DNA of 5,395 bases, from the NCBI GenBank assembly GCA_964526635.1, contig CAZGLR010000173.1, positions 1-5,395 of the forward strand, given 5' to 3'. Origin of the DNA: CAZGLR01 sp964526635. Lineage in GTDB: Bacteria > Zixibacteria > MSB-5A5 > GN15 > JAAZOE01. Of this stretch, positions 1 through 4,839 are shown piece after piece. The notes beneath the pieces were generated by a model. The model did not search any database. It had not been told where the DNA came from and saw only the letters and a program-made list of their open reading frames with translations. Both the position numbers and the translations under genes were made by a program. Each line of letters begins with the position of its first letter. Position 1 is the stretch's first letter.

Positions 1-209
1 GGATATTTGTCGCACCCACACGGCTTAATCGCAAAAGCAGCGTTACCGAGTCACCGGCTGTGATAAAATCAATAGATGGTTCACCGATAATTGAATCAAG
101 CGATATGGCATCGGATGAGGGTATTTGGGACTGTGCGTTGATGTTGGATTCGGATGTAGGAAAATCGTAATTTAGTGGTTGATTTTCTTCATCTTGCGGG
201 GGGGGGGGG
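1..209 (-). other. Probable out-of-frame continuation of the exported protein gene (partial)
   Basis: If the C-run at 198-209 is read as 13 (or 10) C instead of 12, translation continues for about 65 codons with no stop to the left edge of the window. The continuation starts PPPP-QDEENQPLNYDF. It has an Asn/Ser/Asp-rich linker-like stretch of ~45 residues and then a strand-like segment (FITAGDSVTLLLRLSR). The composition looks like real protein: a polar linker followed by the start of a beta-rich domain. The third frame stops within a few codons of the tract. I infer that this is the C-terminal part of the gene at 172-918, separated from it by a real or artefactual frameshift. The gene would continue beyond the window. 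Confidence 0.6.
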
Positions 210-918
210 TACCTTCTATCGGCACACCAAGCCGATAAAGCTCCAGCGCCGTTTGCCGTTTCATTTTGATTTGGTACTGGTTTTTGAAACCTTTGAATTC
301 ACTACTTTTCGGAATTGAATCCAGCAGTTCTTTGGCAATACGATAATGCTCCGGGTCGCTGAGATCTATTCCAAAATACTCTTCAATTTGAAGCTGCTCA
401 TGACTTAGAGTGTCGATGAGGATATCACGAGAGTAGTAGTCCTGTATCCGTTGGTTTTCTTGATTTTCCCGGTTCTGCGGCATAGCAATATAATTGGTAA
501 ACAAAACATCACCACCAGATTTGGCAAAATAATATGTGTAGCGATAACTTAGACCACAACGCGGTATCACTTTGAGTTTCACCGTATCCATGTCTTGTGG
601 CAATTCCAATTGTATCGTTTGCGCATGTGAGTACGATTCATCATAATGCACTGGATAGACCCGCTTATACAATGTATCAGTGCGGTCCCGTGGGTCAAGA
701 AATAGAATTGTAAAATCTCCTTGCTCTAACGCCGCATGAATTCCCGATTCAGTTACTTCATACTTAAGATGCATGGTAACCGGAGCATCCCACCTGATTG
801 GCTCTTCTACTTCCACCTCCAGCTTAATTGGTGCAATATCACGACCCCATAACTGGCCGGATTCCAGCGCCAAACAAACGCACAATGCACTCAGGAGAAT
901 ATTTATAAACCTTTTCAT
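172..918 (-). CDS. Exported protein of unknown function, frame ended early by a poly-C tract
   Basis: I do not recognise this 248-residue protein. It begins with a typical Sec signal peptide (Lys2-Arg3, then a hydrophobic stretch at about residues 4-18), so it should be exported; cleavage probably falls near residues 20-26. Residues ~29-125 alternate short hydrophobic and polar runs, as in beta-sandwich (Ig-like) domains. Residues ~145-235 are charged and look helical. The ATG at 918 is supported by GAGG seven nucleotides upstream (926-929). The last residues (PPPRKMKKINH) are read through and past a 12-C run and look like an out-of-frame tail. One extra C, or two fewer, would join this frame to one that stays open to the window edge, so the intact protein is probably longer. 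An 11-codon leader ORF precedes it. The start and export are well supported, the function is unknown, and the true C-terminus is doubtful. Confidence 0.75.
   Translation of the reverse strand: MKRFINILLSALCVCLALESGQLWGRDIAPIKLEVEVEEPIRWDAPVTMHLKYEVTESGIHAALEQGDFTILFLDPRDRTDTLYKRVYPVHYDESYSHAQTIQLELPQDMDTVKLKVIPRCGLSYRYTYYFAKSGGDVLFTNYIAMPQNRENQENQRIQDYYSRDILIDTLSHEQLQIEEYFGIDLSDPEHYRIAKELLDSIPKSSEFKGFKNQYQIKMKRQTALELYRLGVPIEGTPPPRKMKKINH
198..209. repeat. Homopolymer tract, 12 G on + strand (12 C in the coding strand)
   Basis: This is an uninterrupted run of twelve G on the plus strand, by far the longest G/C homopolymer in the window. In the minus-strand gene it encodes a Pro-Pro-Pro linker just before the point where the frame is lost. 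Runs of this length slip readily during replication and are the classical basis of phase variation in surface-protein genes. They are also a common site of sequencing and assembly error. The sequence alone cannot tell the two apart. Confidence 0.9.
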
Positions 919-927
919 GTACTAACC

Positions 928-963
928 TCAATGTAACTTGTTAGAATTAACACACTCACCCAT
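928..963 (-). CDS. Putative 11-residue leader peptide (MGECVNSNKLH)
   Basis: An ATG at 963 follows a consensus GGAGG (971-975) at an ideal 7-nt spacing and opens an 11-codon frame ending in TGA at 930-928. The signal is stronger than that of the exported-protein gene downstream. Its TGA shares bases with that gene's Shine-Dalgarno (TGAGG, 926-930), so ribosomes ending here would sit on the next start site. It lies in the same frame as the downstream gene, with the stop just before that gene's ATG at 918. I see no run of one amino acid of the kind found in classical attenuator peptides. It may be a translational-coupling leader, or a former start made obsolete by a stop codon. Whether it is expressed is unproven. 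Confidence 0.4.
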   Translation of the reverse strand: MGECVNSNKLH

Positions 964-1020
964 TGGCCGTCCTCCATTGTGTAGACTTTACAATAAACTC
1001 TTAAAAACGCTTTAATTATA

Positions 1021-1049
1021 TATATAAGTCAGACGCGGGTAAATGTAAA
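1021..1049 (-). promoter_or_regulatory. Candidate sigma70-type promoter for the leader ORF and exported protein
   Basis: On the minus strand, TTTACA (1049-1044, five of six matches to the -35 consensus) is followed after 17 nt by TATATA (1026-1021) within a longer TATATATATAAT run. Transcription would start near 1014, giving a leader of roughly 95 nt that contains the 11-codon ORF. The AT-rich run allows several -10 registers, so the exact element is uncertain. Confidence 0.45.
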
Positions 1050-1246
1050 GATGCTTAACTATTATTTCACACAAACTATATACCAACTTGCACCAAATTC
1101 TCACACCCCATCTGCCAACTGCATCAGTTTATCTATTTTACTTTCGAAATATTGCCTTAACTTGTCATGCCACCCGCAGCGTGGAATTATTAAAATCCAA
1201 TCGTGCATCATCACAAAATCAGTACCGTCATCGATGAATCAAACTC

Positions 1247-1537
1247 CTACCCTTCCCGCTTCTTTCGATACGGCATAATCCGCATATTTAAAATATCCAA
1301 CACAACCTCTTCAACATTGCCATCGGCCAGACATCTCTCGAGCTCCGCTTTTTCCCGGCGATACAACTGCCAGAACTTGTGCCATTCCTTCCGCTTTTTC
1401 GGCGATGGCACCCGTATCTTCCAATGCACAGATTCACATTCATGGCCACACAATGGACAGGTCATCGCTTCTGTCAAGTTTTGATCACGGCGATATGTTT
1501 TGCCGCAATCAACGCATGCCCAGGTTCGATTACCCAT
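1247..1537 (-). CDS. Small zinc-ribbon protein of unknown function
   Basis: This is a 96-residue soluble protein with no signal peptide. Cys8-x2-Cys11 and Cys27-x2-Cys30 form a treble of short knuckles (WACVDCGK ... CPLCGHEC), the usual four-cysteine zinc-ribbon pattern; Cys34 and His32/His38 are extra potential ligands. The ribbon is followed by a basic, proline-containing segment (VPSPKKRKEW, 43-52), a helical region rich in Lys/Arg/Glu, and a basic tail (YRKKREG). That suggests nucleic-acid or ribosome contact, but this is inference. I chose the ATG at 1537, preceded by GAGGAGG (1541-1547). The spacing of 3 nt is short, and the alternative TTG at 1549 would put the Shine-Dalgarno inside the gene. 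The gene follows directly after the terminator of the cytochrome gene. I cannot name a family. Confidence 0.72.
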   Translation of the reverse strand: MGNRTWACVDCGKTYRRDQNLTEAMTCPLCGHECESVHWKIRVPSPKKRKEWHKFWQLYRREKAELERCLADGNVEEVVLDILNMRIMPYRKKREG

Positions 1538-1559
1538 AAACCTCCTCAATTCCCCCTAC

Positions 1560-1593
1560 AAAAAACCGGGCGACACGCACGCATCACCCGGTT
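1560..1593 (-). terminator. Intrinsic terminator after the cytochrome gene
   Basis: On the minus strand a 10-bp stem (AACCGGGTGA pairing with TCGCCCGGTT, one G-U pair) encloses a 10-nt loop and runs into six T residues (1565-1560). It lies about 40 nt past the cytochrome stop codon. It ends only about 12 nt before the Shine-Dalgarno of the zinc-ribbon gene, so it may work as a partial terminator or attenuator for that gene. Confidence 0.8.
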
Positions 1594-1631
1594 CAAAAAA
1601 TCTATTTGATCAAATTGTCAATTGACGATTC

Positions 1632-2150
1632 TTATTCCTCACCATAGGGCATAATATGAACGCCCGTTTCCTTCATCTTCTCGAAATCGAAATCCTTGGC
1701 AACAGCGGCAACCGCTGCCGGCGCTTTATCATTGTGGCAGGTCATGCAATTCTCGGCCGTCGGAACGATCATGCCATTGGCAATCGCCAGCTCACGATCC
1801 TCCATCACCGATTTCGACTTGTAATCATTGCCCGGACCATGGCATGCTTCACACTGGACGTTGTACAGCGTATCACCTTTGGGCGTAACACCGGTCATAT
1901 AATACTTGAGAATTTCAGGATTCTTCTTCTGCTCGTCGGTCAGCTTTTCGTAGGCAGTGGCATGAGCAGTCTCGAGATATGAATCCCAGAGTCCCGATTT
2001 CTTATGGCAAATCTTACACTTGGTATCGCCAATATAATCGTGAGGAGACTTTTCTTTAGTTGCTTCCTTTGTTTCCTCACCGACGGCCAGACCCATCCAG
2101 GCCAAACTCAGGCAAAGAACCAAAAACGCTACCAGGTACACTCGACGCAT
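1632..2150 (-). CDS. Exported triheme c-type cytochrome (cytochrome c554-like)
   Basis: This 172-residue protein has an N-terminal signal peptide (Arg2-Arg3, hydrophobic core ~4-22, likely cleavage near AVG-EE at 24-25) and three heme c attachment motifs: CKICH (45-49), CEACH (100-104) and CMTCH (135-139). It should mature in the periplasm or outside the cytoplasmic membrane and carry electrons. The motif spacing and the segment SYLETAHATAY (57-67) resemble the cytochrome c554 / multiheme c families. Apart from the heme-motif histidines it has exactly three others, His37, His63 and His165, enough for bis-histidine ligation of all three hemes. That would mean electron transfer rather than ligand chemistry (inference). 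I chose the ATG at 2150, behind GGAGG (2155-2159); an in-frame GTG at 2174 would add eight residues encoded across the Shine-Dalgarno. It has its own candidate promoter and a terminator. No oxidase or reductase partner lies beside it. Confidence 0.88.
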   Translation of the reverse strand: MRRVYLVAFLVLCLSLAWMGLAVGEETKEATKEKSPHDYIGDTKCKICHKKSGLWDSYLETAHATAYEKLTDEQKKNPEILKYYMTGVTPKGDTLYNVQCEACHGPGNDYKSKSVMEDRELAIANGMIVPTAENCMTCHNDKAPAAVAAVAKDFDFEKMKETGVHIMPYGEE

Positions 2151-2212
2151 AAATCCTCCCTCGCAGGTTATCACGCTTCGTGCGTTTTTTGCTTATACCC
2201 ATCAATAACCCG

Positions 2213-2241
2213 AATATATGAAATTTTTCACATTCAAACAA
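2213..2241 (-). promoter_or_regulatory. Candidate promoter of the cytochrome gene
   Basis: On the minus strand TTGTTT (2241-2236, three of six) and TATATT (2218-2213, five of six) are 17 nt apart and would give a leader of about 55 nt before the cytochrome ATG. The spacer carries the inverted repeat TGAAA-N2-TTTCA directly against the -10 box, a position where a repressor could bind. The -35 is weak, so this remains tentative. Confidence 0.4.
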
Positions 2242-2342
2242 GCTTTTTTTGACAACACGGACCTCATAACCTATTATTCCGTTTGAACTTAAAAGCGATT
2301 TTGCGGGTCCTTTTACCCATTTATCCGATGCCCATATGAGAC

Positions 2343-2371
2343 AAAAAAAAGGGCCCGCTTTCACGGACCCT
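2343..2371 (-). terminator. Intrinsic terminator after the ornithine aminotransferase gene
   Basis: On the minus strand AGGGTCCG and CGGGCCCT form an 8-bp GC-rich stem (one G-U pair) around a 6-nt loop, followed by a run of eight T (2350-2343). It sits 25 nt after the aminotransferase stop codon. There is no T-run on the plus-strand side, so it acts in one direction. Confidence 0.88.
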
Positions 2372-2396
2372 CAAATATTGAATCTGACCGCTATCG

Positions 2397-3689
2397 TCAG
2401 TCAATCAGTACTTTCTCCAGTCGATCACAAATGTAATCGATCTCATTCTCACCGATAATCAGCGGCGGGCTGATTCGAATTGTATGATGATGACTGTCGT
2501 TGGCCAACATATCGAGATCCAGCAGTTTACGGCAGAAAACCATCGCGTCGCCCGATTTCACCTCGATACCGATAAACAGGCCGCGACCGCGAACCTCTTT
2601 CACATATGGCGAGCGGGCCGCGATTTCCTCTATACGGCCCTTGAGTATACGGCCCATTTCGGCCGAACGCTCCGGCAACTTTTCCTCTTTCATCACGTCA
2701 ATCGCGGCCAAACCGCAAACACAGGCATAGGGATAACCGCCAAAAGTCGAGCCATCGGATCCCGGATGGAAGGCCATATCCATCAGGTAAGAATTGGTGA
2801 CCATAACCGACAACGGCGCCAGACCACCAGAGATCGCTTTACCCAGCACAACCACGTCCGGTATAACATCCTGATGCTCAAAACAGAACATCCTGCCCGT
2901 CCGGCCCATACCGACCTGGATTTCATCGGCAATCAGGAGCATGTCGTTTTCATCGCACACCTGGCGCAGTCCCGGCAGGAAATCATCGGGAGGAATGAAC
3001 ATCCCGCCCTCACCCTGCATCGGCTCAACCAGAACCCCACAAGTGTTCGGTGTAATCGCTTTTTTGACCGCTTCGAGATCACCGAACGGCACCGTGACAA
3101 AACCCGGCGTCAACGGCCCGAAGCCTTCTTTGTAATTATGACTGCTGGAGAATGAAACCACTGTAATCATCCGGCCGTGGAAGTTGTTATCGAACACGAT
3201 AATTTCCTGCTTGCCGTCGGGAATCCCTTTGTGGCGATAGCCGAAATACCGAGCCATCTTGATGGCGGTTTCCACCGATTCCACACCACCGTTTTTCGGC
3301 AGTACTTTGTTGCAGTGCCCGCCGAAGCGCGGCGCCAGTTCCGGCAGCATTGTGGCGGCCTTTTCCAGAAAGAGCCCGAGCACATCGGTAAAGACGACGT
3401 TCGATATAACCGATGACCAACCGCCCTGCAGGGCCTTTACGGCGGCATCGACTATTTTCGGATGATGATGCCCCGGATTGGCGGCCGAATACGCCGCCAG
3501 GCAATCGAGGACCTTGCGTCCATCCTGGGTATAAAGCCAGGGTCCCTCGGCTTTACGAACCACGACTTTAAGACGGCCATAATGATTGGCCCCGTAGGAA
3601 TGTTCTAATGCGACGATTTGATCGTCTGTCAATGTCGAGTACCCGGTCTGAGTGGTCGCGACATGCTGTGTCTTTTTCGTCTCCTGCAT
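2397..3689 (-). CDS. rocD: Ornithine aminotransferase (ornithine--oxo-acid transaminase), class III PLP enzyme
   Basis: This 430-residue protein is of usual family length. It should move the delta-amino group of ornithine to 2-oxoglutarate, giving glutamate-5-semialdehyde and glutamate, a cytoplasmic link between arginine, ornithine and proline metabolism. The PLP lysine is Lys284 (VVVLGKAISGG) and the pyridine-nitrogen Asp is Asp255 (LIADEIQVGMGRTGR); the phosphate-side motif GSTFGG spans 313-318. Residues matching the human enzyme's substrate contacts are present: Tyr37 (Tyr55), Tyr67 (Tyr85), Arg173 (Arg180), Glu227 (Glu235) and Arg405 (Arg413). These argue for ornithine rather than acetylornithine or GABA. 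A Tyr (319) replaces the Asn common after TxGG. The ATG at 3689 is chosen because GGAGG lies 5 nt upstream; the in-frame GTG at 3695 overlaps that site. It appears to be a single-gene unit with its own promoter and terminator. Another omega-aminotransferase specificity is possible. Confidence 0.85.
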   Translation of the reverse strand: MQETKKTQHVATTQTGYSTLTDDQIVALEHSYGANHYGRLKVVVRKAEGPWLYTQDGRKVLDCLAAYSAANPGHHHPKIVDAAVKALQGGWSSVISNVVFTDVLGLFLEKAATMLPELAPRFGGHCNKVLPKNGGVESVETAIKMARYFGYRHKGIPDGKQEIIVFDNNFHGRMITVVSFSSSHNYKEGFGPLTPGFVTVPFGDLEAVKKAITPNTCGVLVEPMQGEGGMFIPPDDFLPGLRQVCDENDMLLIADEIQVGMGRTGRMFCFEHQDVIPDVVVLGKAISGGLAPLSVMVTNSYLMDMAFHPGSDGSTFGGYPYACVCGLAAIDVMKEEKLPERSAEMGRILKGRIEEIAARSPYVKEVRGRGLFIGIEVKSGDAMVFCRKLLDLDMLANDSHHHTIRISPPLIIGENEIDYICDRLEKVLID

Positions 3690-3759
3690 AGGCACCTCCA
3701 GAGGTCAGACGTTTGATCCGCTTATAGCTTCCCGGCCACCCATTGCCGGAGAATCCAGC

Positions 3760-3789
3760 TATATATACAACTTTAAACCAAACTGGCAA
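3760..3789 (-). promoter_or_regulatory. Candidate promoter of the aminotransferase gene
   Basis: On the minus strand TTGCCA (3789-3784, five of six) is followed by TATATA at a spacing of 16 (3767-3762) or 18 nt (3765-3760). Transcription would begin near 3753, leaving a leader of about 65 nt. The presence of this element, with the 237-nt gap after the TerB-like gene, suggests that the aminotransferase is transcribed separately from the upstream operon. Confidence 0.5.
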
Positions 3790-3926
3790 GTTATTTATTT
3801 CACAAAGTCGGCCTATTTCCCGATTCTGGAGATTTGCCGCTCTTTCCCACAAGTACGACACATATTTCCACTTCCGGGGGATTATTTTCTTTCGGTGATA
3901 AACAAAGAAAACCGGTACTTCAGCCG

Positions 3927-4391
3927 CTAATCGCCTGACTCAGACTCGCGCTTGACTCTCAGCTTGGCCTCTATTAAATCGGGATGATCCAGCTTAAGCA
4001 ACCGTGAGAATTTATGGGCAATCTGGTCCTCATGGCCGTCGAGTTTGCTGTCGGCGAAAATCACCCGCCAAATCATCTCGACAATCTTGATCTTCTCATC
4101 CTTGTCAAAATGATCATTGATCAGACGGGTAAAGTGATAATAATCATGGCGACCGGCCACCTCTTCGCGCGAGACTTTGATTATCTGCTTGACATAATCG
4201 GCATCGATATCAAAAAACCGCTCCAGGTTGTTGATAACGACCTGACGTTCTTCATCGGTGAAATCGAAATCGGCCTTGGCCGTTTCGAGTAACAGGGCTG
4301 TCGTCGCAATCTGCAATTCGAACTCCGCGGAACGCGCATCATCAGTGCCGGTCGTCGAACTTCCGAATATCTGTTCCAGAAATTTTCTCAT
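3927..4391 (-). CDS. TerB-like (tellurite-resistance TerB family) cytoplasmic protein
   Basis: This 154-residue acidic, largely helical protein has no signal peptide or membrane segment. It shows the duplicated helix-acidic-loop-helix layout of the TerB/COG4103 family: a first repeat with ALLLETAKADFDFTDEE (32-48) and a second with IWRVIFADSKLDGHED (107-122). The acidic clusters D41/D43/D46/E47 and D114/D118/E121/D122 sit where TerB-type domains bind divalent metal. TerB proteins are linked to tellurite and stress responses, but many stand-alone members have no proven role, so I give no function beyond the family. The ATG at 4391 has only a weak GGGA six nucleotides upstream. It is the third gene of a likely operon after the NADH dehydrogenase and DCC genes, 44 nt from the latter with no terminator between. 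The family call is fairly firm; a link to tellurium is not implied. Confidence 0.75.
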   Translation of the reverse strand: MRKFLEQIFGSSTTGTDDARSAEFELQIATTALLLETAKADFDFTDEERQVVINNLERFFDIDADYVKQIIKVSREEVAGRHDYYHFTRLINDHFDKDEKIKIVEMIWRVIFADSKLDGHEDQIAHKFSRLLKLDHPDLIEAKLRVKRESESGD

Positions 4392-4435
4392 AATTCATCC
4401 CGTGTTATCACCGGCCTTACGCTACCCTGGCCTTC

Positions 4436-4837
4436 TTACTGTGTATCGACCGCCTCAGGGCTTTCCGCAGTGGCGCAATGGCACCTCTCCCGCCGGCCGA
4501 AGAGAAAATACCGATGCCTGGCAACCAAATTATACGCCCAATCTCGCAACGGCCTCGGAATCAATATAAATAAATAGAACACACTAAACAACCCGCCCAG
4601 ATGGCGGTACATCCGGAGAATAGCCGTGGATTTGAAACACGTCCGTTCGCCCTCGATCACGACTACTGATTCCATGTTCTTTCGCTCCAGCCCAACCCGG
4701 GACAAGCGTCGCTCAGCATCATCCGTTTGCAGTGCAATAAACTCGAGTATGTTGTCATCATCCCATCCGGTGATCCGATCCACCCAGAAGCTGCACAAAT
4801 TGCAGAAGCCATCGTAAATAATTGTCGCCCTCTTCAT
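4436..4837 (-). CDS. DCC-family (DUF393, YuxK-like) thiol-disulfide oxidoreductase-type protein
   Basis: This 133-residue protein carries the family signature at its N-terminus, YDGFCNLC (8-15): an Asp-Gly before a CxxC pair (Cys12, Cys15) at the end of the first strand of a thioredoxin-like fold. Other family hallmarks follow: an acidic strand-helix region, KSTAILRM (69-76), a hydrophobic stretch (82-94) just before PRPLRDWAYNLVARHRY, and the C-terminal FGRRERCHC (113-121). Members are predicted thiol-disulfide oxidoreductases; substrates are not established. The ATG at 4837 has GGAG 8 nt upstream (4846-4849), inside the 3' end of the NADH dehydrogenase gene. Only 2 nt separate that gene's TAG from this ATG, so translation is probably coupled. 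The hydrophobic segment may let it sit against the membrane near the dehydrogenase, which is inference. Confidence 0.85.
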   Translation of the reverse strand: MKRATIIYDGFCNLCSFWVDRITGWDDDNILEFIALQTDDAERRLSRVGLERKNMESVVVIEGERTCFKSTAILRMYRHLGGLFSVFYLFILIPRPLRDWAYNLVARHRYFLFGRRERCHCATAESPEAVDTQ

Positions 4838-4839
4838 GA

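Larger units (their letters stand above)
919..1246. other. Intergenic region between the zinc-ribbon and exported-protein genes
   Basis: This AT-rich stretch of about 330 bp holds the candidate promoter (1021-1049), the leader ORF (928-963) and two ribosome binding sites (971-975 and 926-929). The part from 1050 to 1246 shows no convincing gene: short open frames on both strands lack a ribosome binding site. I found no clear intrinsic terminator after the zinc-ribbon gene. The only symmetric element I noticed there is the 10-bp palindrome TCATCGATGA at 1228-1237. Confidence 0.6.

Noticed and set aside
198..209. The G12 run as a G-quadruplex element
   Set aside because: A single run without further spaced G tracts nearby; the frame relationship gives a better explanation.
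1228..1237. 10-bp palindrome TCATCGATGA as an operator or terminator
   Set aside because: It is short, has no T-run and no promoter nearby, and could easily be chance.
1535..1549. TTG at 1549 as the zinc-ribbon protein start
   Set aside because: It would translate through the GAGGAGG sequence; the ATG at 1537 uses that site, though with a short spacing.
2077..2364. Minus-strand open frame covering the cytochrome leader
   Set aside because: It overlaps the promoter, Shine-Dalgarno and signal-peptide region of the cytochrome in another frame and begins within the upstream terminator.
2484..3155. Long open frame (~223 codons) on the plus strand, antisense to the aminotransferase
   Set aside because: It lies wholly inside a well-supported enzyme gene, has no good ribosome binding site, and its His/Arg/Gln-rich translation is typical of a shadow frame.
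3687..3695. GTG at 3695 as the aminotransferase start
   Set aside because: It overlaps the GGAGG that is correctly placed for the ATG at 3689.
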